Positions 1-11,131 of a DNA stretch of 64,000 nt are shown one piece after another; within the stretch, counting starts at the first letter, position 1; each line of letters opens with the position of its first letter. The translations under genes were made by a program, and so were the position numbers. Source of the DNA: Blasia pusilla. Taxonomy: Eukaryota > Marchantiophyta > Marchantiopsida > Blasiales. The notes under the pieces were generated by a model. That model was not told the origin of the DNA. It worked only from the letters and a program-made list of their open reading frames with translations, and ran no database searches. The DNA is taken from positions 20,584,001 to 20,648,000 of the forward strand of contig CM114271.1 in the NCBI GenBank assembly GCA_050084515.1, given 5' to 3'.

Positions 1-399
1 CAAAAAATAATCATTTTTTGTGGCGTTATCCAGTATTTAGTAGTGGATTTGCTTCTATGAATGTTGTTTAAGTACGCAAAGACATAATATTATTGCTTGT
101 CAAATGCAAATTGTGCACATTGTAGAGGGAGAAAAATCAAAATGCATAGAAGCTCTTGGAGCATTTGTATTAATCAAACAGAAAATTTGCTATGGGAGGA
201 ACTGCAATTACATCTTTAGCGATTAGTGCATATGCACTTGCAACACAGACATGATAAACAAAATTGTTGAGCTTAAGCAAAAATATGATGTTTCAGCTTT
301 TACAACAACAATAGAGGGATGGAATTACCTAATAAACTCAATAAGAAAAAATACTTGAACTGTGAAGTGTATTATGCACGAACTAGATACATGTTAGAG

Positions 400-3300
400 T
401 GTGGTTGATGAAGAACATGTGATCTTGGCCATGATAATGAGACTTACTGAAAGTTATACAACCTTGAACACAACTATGTGCAATCAAACCTCTTGACTTT
501 AGAGAGTCTCCTAATTTCTCTTCTCAAGAAAGAGATAAGAAAGAGGAAGATAAACGGTATATCTTTAACTCAATATAACCAAAGTAGAGGCAAATATATG
601 TTGGAAGAGTGGGGTTGTCTTCTCAAAGACGCCCAGTATTAGAGCTAAGGAAGAAATGCCATATTATGGAGGAACTTCAAAGTGTAAATGTCTGTACCAT
701 GCTCTCTTTCCTGTATGGACTCTTTCTTTTACCTCGGTACCTATACATTTATAATTGAAAGGTCTAATTTTGTGTACCTTCAAGTTCCTTTCACAATTGC
801 CATGTTCAGCATCTATCACATGAAAGAACTCTATTGGATTTGATTTAGATGGTGGGGGAAGGTTATGGTTAATGCCACATATATTAAAGGATTGGATCAT
901 TTGTTGGTTTGGACTAATTTACAATAAAGGTTCTCGTAGTTTGAGCAGCAAGAGAGTGATCTTTTTAGAAATGGCCAATGGAGGACTTTTTTAATGAGGA
1001 GAATGTCACGTTTTTAATGAGGGGAATACTAAAATATTGGAGATATTTTAGTACTTCTTGTCTCGTTGTTTGGATGGCATGAGTTAGCATAGGATCGTTT
1101 GTGTTTGTGTTTGTGTTCGGTTACAACGATGTATGTTGTGTAGCGATGTGTATGCGCACAACAGGAACAAGAAGGTGTATGTTGGTTAGGACACACGGAA
1201 ATCTCCAGATTTGACATTGAATATACAATGAAGATCTTTGGGTTCACAAGAAGTATTGTGGAGATGGTCTTAGAATTGTTTGAGCATGAAGAGAAAGGAG
1301 TTGCTTATATTTTTGTCAATAATCCACAATAGGGCTATTAAATTGGTGGTCTCAAGAGTACAAGTGAGCCATTACCAAATGAAGGGAAGTGTTTGTCAGT
1401 TATGCAAGGAAAAAGAAGGATTAAACCTTATGTGCGGAGTATGTGGCATTGCTGAAAAAGACTTAATTTATGGTCCAACAAGCAGAAAATGAACCCAATG
1501 ACATACACATCTATCAATCACAATTTGTTGACAATAAGAGAATTATGGATAAGGAGTGCAGAAATTATCCAAGGCCAAAGAGAGAATGACATGAAGGCCC
1601 TTAGGGGAAAAGATGTTGAGATAGTGACCACAACCAAGCATATTAGGCCAGTGTTGGTCAATACCTACAAAGAGCTAGATAGCAAGGCATACGGGATAAC
1701 ATAACTTTGAGAAGTGGATTGTCTAAAGATCCAACCGGTAGTTGGTAGTTGGTGAGTGAACTATTGCATCGTGGAGATGTTGCGATAGATTTTTTTCTAG
1801 TGATTTTCTTCATCCTGGTTGGGTGAGCAGAATTCATTTCGGAGATATTGACATTGAGAGCCATTTTGGCTCTCTTCATAAAAGCTAAATGTGAAGACAA
1901 TAAGAATTATAGGTAGATCCCATGGTTGAGTGTGGTTGGGAAGTTGTTGTGTCAAATCCTTAATATTACAATCTTCTTATACTTGGATGTGAATGATTAT
2001 CAAGGAAGATAGATTCTTGATAGTCTAAAGGATGTGTGAATCACATCACCACCTTGAGCCAGAGTGTCCCAATGCAAGAGAAAGAGGAAGATCCCCTTCT
2101 ATTGCTTCTTCTAGCTTGGACATCAAGAAGGCATACAACAAGGAATTGTGTCATGATCTGTCTTTTGTGTGTGCAAGAGAAAATTATATCAGTATTTGAG
2201 ACCTCAATTCATGTGCTCAGTGGTCTACTCTTTGGACATATTATCTCCACTGGTGTTTCTATAATAAGAATCTCATTCACTTCATCTACTTAGTTGGTTG
2301 ATACTAGATTTCGAGGTTGGACGCTTTTCTTGTGTTGTGATGGGAATAAATGCATTGAAATGTGCTTGGGATCCACTCATGTGTGTTGAGATAGAGATTA
2401 GTCATGGTGATTATAAAAAATTAATCCCCTTGTTCAATAGCAGTTGCATGTGGGCTACTTTCATTGACTTGCCAAAGTCCCCAAAATTTAGTCTCTTTGG
2501 TGGGTTTTTGCATATTTCTATTATATGGATGAGTGTGTTTTTAAATTTTTTTTTAATAAGGCTCTTTGTTGTTAAGTTGTTTTTCCTTTCTTTTATTTTC
2601 TAAAGTAAAAACTATGGATTATGATTTATGAATTTTTATGTGCCATTAGATAGTAAATGGGCTAGTGCTCGGTGCAGCTTGTACACATATTCTTTGTAGA
2701 CCCAACAGACTCATTTTGAAGATATCCGAGGGAGATCTCTATAAGTTTAGGCAAATTTTTGACTTGGAAAATTAGTGTTGCTTATTAAATTTAGATAGAA
2801 TTGTCAGAAATCATACATATAATGAACAACTTCAAATGTTTTTTGCTAGTGAAAAATCAACCATTAAAAGAAATTGTTGGCATGTGGGTTGGTTTTATTC
2901 TCTAAGACTAGGCTGAGAGAATGATTGAATGAACTGGGTCATAAACCACAAATTTCATTCTTATACAACTTCTATTCCATGTATTTCCAAGGTTTAATCG
3001 TGCTAACATATGGTAGGTACACACAAGTGTTCTACCCAAGGCATGGATCATCCATGACCCGGGTATTGGATGCAAGTTTTTGAGACGAGGAATTTCCTCA
3101 ATGATCTTGTTCTTGTCAAGATCTTAAGAAATTCACGACACTACATTGTCTGAACACCTCAAATGGATCGTAAATGTCTTGCAAAGGTCTTAGCGCTAGT
3201 TTTGTAGCAAAGGCTTTCAATCAACAAGTTGAAATTGATTCTATGGTCTTAAATAGGCTCCAAGAGGTTGGTATGAGAAGCGTGAATGTACGTTTAGGGA

Positions 3301-3560
3301 ACATGCATATTGTAAAGTTGATGTAGATTTGAATGTTTACTGCAAAAATGGTACATTGTTTATTGCACTTTATGTACATGATCCCTTGTTGTTAGTCAAA
3401 AGTAAGTAAGTAAATAACTCTACAAGCAAAAGACAATCTTGCTCACACTTTGCTATGACTATCATAGGTCCGATGAAGTGAATTCTTGGAAGCAAAGTTG
3501 AGAGGAACAGAGAAGAAAGATGGATTACACTTAGTACACTAATGTTGTAAATTTTCTTCC
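400..3560 (+). mobile_element. Decayed Ty1/copia LTR retrotransposon
   Basis: Two separated stretches read like copia polyprotein in broken frames. Near 430-560 a gag-like segment contains LTLESLLISLLKKEI, comparable to the conserved gag segment before the zinc knuckle of plant copia elements. From about 3180 to 3560 a reverse transcriptase remnant shows FVAKAFNQQ, then APRGWYEK preceded by a stop where copia has the KQAPRAWY motif, then LFIALYVHDPLLLV in place of the catalytic YVDDLLL box, then an ILG segment followed by ERNREERWITLS. The catalytic aspartate pair is lost (YVHD) and several stops and frameshifts interrupt it, so it is dead. The sequence between the two parts was not assigned. 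No LTRs were identified. Confidence 0.6.
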
Positions 3561-5640
3561 CAGATACTGTTGTGGGCCAGATAGAGGTGTGAAGCACCAA
3601 GAGGCTTTTCATGCTTACATGACAGGAGTTGTATTTACTCAAGTGTACCATCCTTTGCAAGTGGACTAGCAAGTATTTGATCCCTTCTTAAGACGGAAAT
3701 AGATCCATTTTCCTACAAAACGGTTTGGACAGCTGTAGAAATTTTCATAAACTTTAAAATTGCAAAGGGTCATTAGAAGTGGATTTGAGAACAGGGAATA
3801 AAGCAATTTGAGACAAGGATGCCCGCAGTCAACTACCTGTACCGCAACGTTGACCCCTTTGCACACCTGTTGCACGCCGTGCGTAGCGGCTGACCCTACG
3901 TCCATAGCTTTTTCGTTGTGCCCACCCGTCAAGTTGCCCTTATTGCCGTCAAATAATGTTCTTGTATAGTCAGAAATAGGATGGTGGGTCCTGTGGATAA
4001 CTCATTTTGCAATTTTTGGTAATCGAAATACTGTAATGCTTATGTGGGGAAAAAGCTTCAAAAATCCACAAAGATATTTTGAGGGGAGTAGTGCAAGTGT
4101 GTCTTAAGGAAAAGCACATGGCTAATGTGGATATATATTCTTTGTGAAATGCACATGGCTAAAATGTTTGTAGAGTTCAGGAGTGGTGCAATTTTTGGAG
4201 ATTTTTTTGCCAGCTTTCTATCTTACCCTAGGATATTAAGGCTATAAAATTTGCAGACTATGAGCAGCTATGTAGGTCGTCAATGTCAAGAGAGACATTA
4301 GGGATCTCAAAATTTTTTTTAGGGCTAGGTAATCCAGAGATTTGAGTAGCTCGTGTTGAAAACCACAAAGGCATGGAGATACCAGTAACTTTTGAGAAAT
4401 ACCAAATACAATTGTGACTAGTTGTGGGAAGAAGTCATTCCAAGATGGAAGATCTTTAGCTCTTATATAAACCCGAAAGGGTCCACACTGGGTCATATGG
4501 ATCAGTTGGAATTGCAACAAGATAGCAATGGTTATGACTACCCATTAGCGGTTTCTCTTGATTTCAAGGCCTAATTCATCTCTACATCTCTTGGTTGGTC
4601 ATAGAGATAGGACATGATTTCTCACTAAAATTGTGTGAGAGGGTTGTAATGCATTAAAGGCAACTCATGTCTTGAGGTTCCAATGCCTTTGGAACTGCAA
4701 TAGCCCGCATAGGAGGATTCTAGCCTTTGGTTGAAATGTTGAAAATAGATAGTCCTCAAGTTTGGCCTATTTTAATAGTAGTCCTCTATAACACTAACAT
4801 GAACTAGGACAATTATTATTATTTTATCTTCATTGTAAAGTTAGGAACTTTGGATGTATCCAAAGCACTCCTCTCCCATAATTATTAGGATCGGAAGTAT
4901 CAAACTTTTTTCGTCTTCATTCCTATGGATTGTTTGTTAAATTTGTAGTGATAATAGATCTCATGGTAATACCATTTGTTACATGATATAGAATGATTTT
5001 TGCCACAAATTATACAAGTATCAACTGAATAGTGTGAATATTTGAAGAATTATTCTAATAATAATAAGGTGAATACAAACACATCCACGTGGCGAAAGAG
5101 AGCCCTCGAGAAAAGTGGACTTTTTTTCTAACGAATACTTATATAAACAGGGTCCACATCCAACTTAAGATGTGGCGATAAAATCCGATCGTGAAAATGA
5201 ACATGGCGACACCAGGCAGACGCCGTCCAAGGAGATGAAGGGTAATGGGTATGACGTTGTCGTACTCAACACGGACTCTCCGTCGGCCAGCGTCCATCCA
5301 CGTTAACGTGAACATCCGACGTAGGAGCATACCACGCAAGTGAAGTCACCGCACATCGGGACGTAATAATGTTTCCCGTTGATTACCCCACGGACTTTCT
5401 CTTACGTCGACATCCCCCTCTCCTTCCTTCGAATGGTTGATTTATTTGATTTTCCCGTTCATTGCAGAATACGATATACTTTTATATTATTCATACTGTA
5501 TTGCGTCATCGCGTCTGGATCTTTTCACGTTCGCATTCGCTGTTACAAAACAATGCCAGTATCATAATGACAAGTGTCCGGCAGCGTAAACCGGGACCAG
5601 CCTAGTGATCACAGGTACGGTATTGTAGTGACGGAGTGCC
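3561..5640. other. Unassigned AT-rich stretch, then upstream DNA of the RING gene
   Basis: No open frame with recognisable homology. Up to about 5040 it is AT-rich with stops in all frames, probably decayed transposon. From about 5050 the base composition changes to a more GC-rich sequence that runs into the leader of the RING-H2 gene, so the last 500 bases may hold promoter elements. None could be named. Confidence 0.4.
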
Positions 5641-6102
5641 ATGAGGAAGGATTTTTATTGATTTTTGGTTTGATGTAGTAGGTCCCGTCCGTTGGGATTA
5701 TTCGCTCGTTGCTCGGGGGGTTCTTGTAACGGGGGACGAGTGGGTGAAGTCCGTCCGTCGTGGAAACGGAGAGACGGACGTAAGGGTGAAGTTTGGCGCT
5801 TTCGGAGAGGGAGGAGCTTCTTCGACCTGTGCCGTGTGCGATGGCTGCAGCTGTCGCGACGGGAGGAGGAGGCCATTGGGCCATGGCTCTTCCCTCCCTG
5901 CGCTTGTGATGTGGTAGCCGGGCACGCACGCACGCGCGAGCGATTGCTGGTGCTGCGGTGAATCGACAGCGATCGAGGTAGAGAGACCGAGTGACGCTGG
6001 GCGGATTGATCGATTGATCGATTCCAGGGATTCAGTTGATCGAATTCCGTTTCCTGTCTTCCCGTCCCATCAGCCGCCCGCCGGTGTGACTCTGATTCTG
6101 CC

Positions 6103-6105
<3 letters not shown>

Positions 6106-6140
<35 letters not shown>
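6106..6140 (+). repeat. Poly-T tract, 35 bases
   Basis: An uninterrupted run of 35 T follows CCCCC at 6101-6105. It sits in the upstream region of the RING-H2 gene. It could be a nucleosome-excluding element, or the reverse complement of a poly-A tail from a minus-strand retroinsertion. No retrocopy is recognisable next to it. Confidence 0.9.
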
Positions 6141-6164
6141 CTGTTTTTGGTCGGGTTCGGGATC

Positions 6165-6240
6165 GGAGGGAAAAGAGGGGAGGGAGGAGGGAGGAGGGAG
6201 GGCAGGGAAGGGGTGGCGGAGGGGGAAGGGGAAGGACAGA
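6165..6240 (+). repeat. G/A-rich polypurine tract with many G-runs
   Basis: About 75 bases almost purely G and A with numerous GGG runs (repeated GGGAGGAGGGAGG-like units), 25 bases after the poly-T. It has the composition expected of potential G-quadruplex or triplex-forming DNA in a promoter or leader. Structure formation is inference. Confidence 0.8.
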
Positions 6241-7474
6241 GCGGAGCGAAGGATGCGAGAGTGCACAGAAAACTCTGTCCATCTTACCACACGATGACAG
6301 CGCGCTTACCTTCGGCGCTGCCCTGCATCTCCCGCGACGCTGCGTCACGTATTTGCGGCTCGCTCTCCGTTCCCATCTTCATTTGCTGGTGTTGGGTACG
6401 ACGCCAGACATCGTCTACACGGTGATCCCTCCTGCGCTGCTGCCCGTTTGTTGGAGGGCTCGCTTCGCTTGAGCCTTCGCGAATGTGTCTATGCCGGGCA
6501 ACCATAGCACTCATGGCGTCGCTTTAGCGTTTGATATGGAACACAAATCGTGAAGCTTTATGGCTGCTCCGCTCGTCGTCTGTACCGTTTGATTCTCGGC
6601 GTCGGAGTGATTGGACTACTGTTCCGGAGTCTCTCTGTGAGTAAACATCATTTCTTTGTCTGCCTTGGGTTCTTCCACAAGAGGCCGCCATCGTCGATAT
6701 CTCCCTACTCTTGACGTACCACGGTTTCTGGTTTGGCTTAATTTCTTTCCCCAAGTGTCATGTCCGTTTCGGGAAACGATCTTGACGTATGCTTCCTGAA
6801 CCTGCCTCCGTAATTCATCTTCTTCACGTTGTACCAGAGTCAATCATCTTCTTTGTGTCGTCTTCCGACCTAAAGACTCCGTCTGAGATTCAGTCTTTCA
6901 CCGCTACGAGCGGATCTTTCCTCAATTCGTTGTCGGGCTCATTTGGCAATCTCTGAGCCGTCGTTGTGAAGGATCCTGCTACTTTCATACCCGCAAGTAC
7001 CCGACTTATGGAATCTCGCTTGAGGTTATCGAAGAATGCGTTCCTGAAATTCGCCGCAGAAGTGTACTGACTCGGGAGTCGGAGGGTTTCAATGTATCTA
7101 GGCTTGGCCGATTGATGCGAGGTGGAATTGTTTTGTCTTTTCACGCCTCAGGAATGGTTGTCATCCGATGATGTTTTCTCCCATGCACATCACACCTCTC
7201 GTTCCAGATCCTTTGTTTCCCCTCGTCCATCAGCTTTAGGGTTAACGAGATAGAAATCGCGTCTTTAGCTGATCATCGCCTGTCCTCCTCGGTTCAACAT
7301 CTTAACATGCTCCTGGGAGTTCGATTCGTGTGAGAACACGGTGTTATCAATCGAATTTGGTGCTCTCTCTGTTCTACTTCGTGCACATGAAATCGACGGG
7401 TGCTAATGTGTGGTTCATTCCTCTTACAGATCTTGTATCAGAGAGCCAAGACTGGATATCGGTCGGCTCCGAGG

Positions 7475-7516
7475 ATGTGCTTCTGTGGATCATTGCAATC
7501 TAGCTTCCACAGCTGA
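7475..7516 (+). other. Short upstream ORF (13 codons) before the RING-H2 start
   Basis: ATG at 7475 opens a 13-codon frame (MCFCGSLQSSFHS) ending in TGA at 7514-7516, 77 bases before the main ATG at 7594. It lies after the putative leader-intron acceptor at 7429, so it would be in the mature mRNA. It may lower or regulate translation. This is inference from position only. Confidence 0.4.
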
Positions 7517-7593
7517 TTGCCGACGCCTATAAGAAAACACCTGGCAAGTTTTTGAATCTGAATCTACCTCCTCCTCTTCCAACTGTCGTAAAG

Positions 7594-10500
7594 ATGGAAG
7601 ATAGTCCTGATGGAAGAAGGGGGGCACCAGTGGTTGCCACAAGTGCCAGACAGGGGTCATGTTGGCCTTCCACAGATGTGCACTATCAGCTTGGGAGCAG
7701 CAACTACGCGAGTGGTAGTGGCAGCAGCAGTTCTAGCAATAGATTAAATCGGATGGAAGAAGCAAACGAGTCTTGCCAAGGAGGAAGAACTTGTGGTCAG
7801 GACGCCGGGAAGGGTCCAGAGTGTAACAGACCCTCGGCACAAAAATCCTCCCAGATGTCGCCGAAGCTTGTGACATCCCGTTCTTCTGGGGCACGAAGAA
7901 GTCAGCGATCGCACAACGAGTCAGTTGTACAAGGTCAGTGGAGCGCACTGCATGGTTTCTCCAGTAGTGGTGACGAGTCTGGGATAGGCAATATGGATAC
8001 AGACACAAATCTGGGTATCGGTCTCAACAATAGACTCGGCCTATCGGAAGTTCCTTCTCTTGCCGGGCATGGTCGAGCCGCAACTAGTCAGGAGTTTACC
8101 CTAGGGCGAGTAGGTAACTCAACCACGAGCAACTTAGATTTGTATTCTGACCGAGTTTCAGGCCGCACAAGCATTGGTGCAGACTTTCCTCCGGGGAGAG
8201 GCAGTGGACAAATTTCTGATAAGGTGGGCACGTCTAGGAGCGGTGGATCTTCAGGCTTGCACCTGGGAAATAGGTCTTCAGGAATGGGTGGCAGTGCTCC
8301 ATATCTTTCTCACAGAACTGTCCTGGACGAGGGAAGAAGTGGAGATGGCTCTCATGGAATTGCAACGACTAGTTCTCTTCACATGGATCGGCAGGGTATG
8401 CAGGCCCAAGCTCACCACCTTGGAAGTAACACCATGTGCAATTCTGTGTCCGATCCTTTCATGGCCAGTGCGAGCAACAGTCACAGCTCTTTGGGTGATG
8501 AAGCAGCTTGTAGCAGTGAACATTTTGGTCTTGGTTCAGCTTCTATGGACAGAGTTCAAGGTTCAGATAACCAAACTCTGAAAGGAAGCTTCCTAGGGAA
8601 CTCGTCTTCTAGTTACAATAACGTGATCAGCAACTCGCGAGGTTCTGCTTGTAAAAGGAAAAGTTGTACACCAGGTCTACTGGGCAGTTCGTCTTGCAGG
8701 AGTGCTTCTCCACATTCCTCTGGTTTTCGAGAGGTGTACGGTGCAAGATCCCTGGGAAGCAGTAGCTCTGGCAGGCGCAGTACTGGCAACTTGGGTTGTG
8801 CTTCCGCGTCTGATGTTGTGGCCTCAGCTTCGGCTGTTGCGTCTGGGAGATGTGCTGAAACCTCGATCTTATCCACTTCATCAGATGAGCCACGAACTCG
8901 CAAATGTTCCACTTCGAGGGAAGTTGAATCCGTGACTGGAAGGGTTTCGAAGTCCTCGACAGGAAGTGGTGCTGCAAGTGGATCTGGACCGAGAAGTGTA
9001 CGCACTGGAGCATCTGGAGGGCAGATTGATCAGCCATCATCTCATACCCAACCGCCATTTGCACGCGCTGTGCGAAGGGCAATTCCTGCCCTCCAGCCTG
9101 ATGCGTGGTGCTCGCGAAGGGTCTCTTTAGCTGATTGCCCAATTGATACGGAGTTCACTGCCGCAGGTGGAAGCACTCTTGTGCGGTCCAGTGAGCAGCT
9201 GATGGCACCTGGTGGGTCTCGGAGAAGTGGCAGCCCCTTGGTTCCAAATATTAGGAGTGGTGCCACAGGCTCGCCAAGACGCAATGAGAATCATGTCGGC
9301 TCTTCTGCTATGGGGGAGAGGTTATCTCACAGATACATGGGGAGGAGTAGCAGAGGCTTGTTGTCTGGGTCATCTAGCGGGGGTTCATCATTTGGAGGGA
9401 TTGGGGTTGAAAGCAGGTTACGGAATCGGAATTTCAGCAGTAGTTCGATAGAAACTATGGCCACTACACCTAGTGCTTCAGCCCAAAGCCAGATCTCGTC
9501 TAATACTCAGGGAGGTACAAATTTGGGGCCTGGTTCTGGACCCTCGCCCTCGAGGCTACCACCCCATCCTCCTGTCATCCGCTCTAGGCCAATTCACAGC
9601 TCTTTGAATGCGCCCATGCTTGTTACGCCATCTTCTGGTCCTGCTCCTTCTCGATTGCCTCCTTCTCCCCCTAGCGTCCCTTCTTCGCTTTCTTCGGCAT
9701 TGGAGTTGCTGCCATCTGGGTCTAGCATCTTTCAAAGCTCATTTCTACCTAGAACCTCCCATGCACTGGATGGGCGCAGTGAAAGAGGGCTTGCATCAGC
9801 CGCAGAAAGTCTTCTTGGGATGCCTTTCAGAGGCTTACAGTCCCCAGCTGACGGAGAACATCAGCCTCGGCTTGTGGCAGAAGGTCTAGCAGAGGTGGGC
9901 TACTATTTTCTCTTAGATGATGCTCTGGATTACTGTGGGTGGCAGTAGTCTTTCTTGCTAATTACACCACAATCTGATAGCAAGGTTACTTATAGGTCGT
10001 TTTTGATCTGTACTCTGAAAGTTGGGACTCCAGTTTTCTTAATCTTCTGTTCTTGTTAACTTCTATCTTACTATTGTCGCTTATCTGCCATCAACATTTT
10101 CTCTGATTTGTCATCCCTTCATTGCTCGACTGTTGGGGCTGTTCAGGGTGCCTCAATTGGATGACTTACTGCTATGGTGACGAATGTGATACTTGGGTTG
10201 GAGCCTGTTTTAATTGATGACAGTAGACTAGGTTGCAATCGTCTACTCTAGTGCAAGAGTATCAATTATTTATACTTGGTGTCACATTTGTAAGCAGATT
10301 CTGCTGGCTCTTGAGCGAGTGGAGCGAGATGAAGATCTCACTTATGAGGTAAGTTGCGAGGGCTATAATGCCATTTAGAATTTCTTGTCAAGAGTGCCCC
10401 TTTATAGTATACTTTGGTTTTCAGCTCTAAACCTATGGTATCAATTCTCAGAGGATCTGTTGTTCCTGCAGCAACTATTAATGTTGGAGGCTACACTACT

Positions 10501-11131
10501 CTTTGGTGGGATGGGGCTTCATGATCAGCATAGTGACCTGAGACTTGATGTGGACAACATGTCTTATGAGGTAATTGGATATGTTCAAAACCTTAATTTT
10601 GAAGCTTGGTTCTGTACTTGCTAAGATCATATCTATCAGTTTCTGGTAGGAAACCTGGTGAACTTGTGGTTTTGCACTTGTTCTAGAAGCTTCTTGGTTA
10701 TATTGCCCAGCACTAACTTTGGTGTTGCCACAGGAGCTCCTTGCTCTGGAAGAACGAATAGGAAATGTGAGTACAGGGCTCAGTGTGGACATGGTGAACA
10801 AGCGCTTGAAAAGAAGCAACTATTGTGCCCAAGCTGTGGCTGTGTCTGCTTTTTCGCAGGAAAGTGACGTCAAATGCAGCATCTGTCAGGTGTGTAACAT
10901 TTCATGTTAGTTCTTGTTTATACTGAACTGCTGCTTTGATTCGGGTTTCAGATGTGATGATGAGACTAGCATTTAAACTTTACTCTCTGCTGCTGCCTAC
11001 AGGAAGAATATGAAGAAGGGGATGACTTGGGCCAGATAGACTGTGGGCACTGTTATCATGTTGCTTGTATTAAGCAATGGCTCATTCAGAAGAATCAGTG
11101 CCCCATCTGTAAGGCGTCTGCCTTATCATAG
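7594..11131 (+). CDS. RING-H2 E3 ubiquitin ligase, MBR1/MBR2-RHG1A-HIP1 type
   Basis: Five coding exons: 7594-9894, 10298-10348, 10472-10570, 10734-10889, 11003-11131, all with GT-AG borders and phase 0, giving about 911 aa. The start is the ATG at 7594 (A at -3, G at +4). Residues 1-767 are a low-complexity Ser/Gly/Arg-rich region with a CKRK segment, as in the plant MBR (MED25-binding RING-H2) family. Conserved C-terminal blocks follow: LRLDVDNMSYEELLALEERI across exons 3-4 and a C-terminal RING-H2 with ligands C865, C868, C883, H885, H888, C891, C902, C905. The family transfers ubiquitin from an E2; Arabidopsis MBR1/2 target the Mediator subunit MED25 and promote flowering, so the target here is unknown. 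Exon 4 contains an in-frame GTGAGT that could act as a cryptic donor. Reading past 9894 adds 18 residues and a stop at 9946-9948, giving a form without the RING. Family assignment is firm, exact orthology is not. Confidence 0.9.

Larger units (their letters stand above)
5641..7593 (+). promoter_or_regulatory. Promoter / 5' untranslated leader of the RING-H2 ligase gene
   Basis: A GC-rich region directly upstream of the coding start without a convincing coding frame. It contains a 35-base poly-T, a G/A tract and a possible leader intron. A good acceptor (pyrimidine run ending in TTACAG, last base 7429) lies 164 bases before the start codon, so the second leader exon may begin at 7430. The transcription start was not determined. 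Open frames here on both strands are artefacts of low-complexity sequence. Confidence 0.45.

Noticed and set aside
5655-6472. Several overlapping frames of 75-211 codons on both strands
   Set aside because: They run through the poly-T and G/A tracts, giving poly-Lys or poly-Phe, and have no homology. They are in the leader of the RING-H2 gene.
8613-9142. Antisense frames of 130 and 171 codons opposite RING-H2 exon 1
   Set aside because: They are shadows of the Ser/Gly-rich coding sequence on the plus strand.
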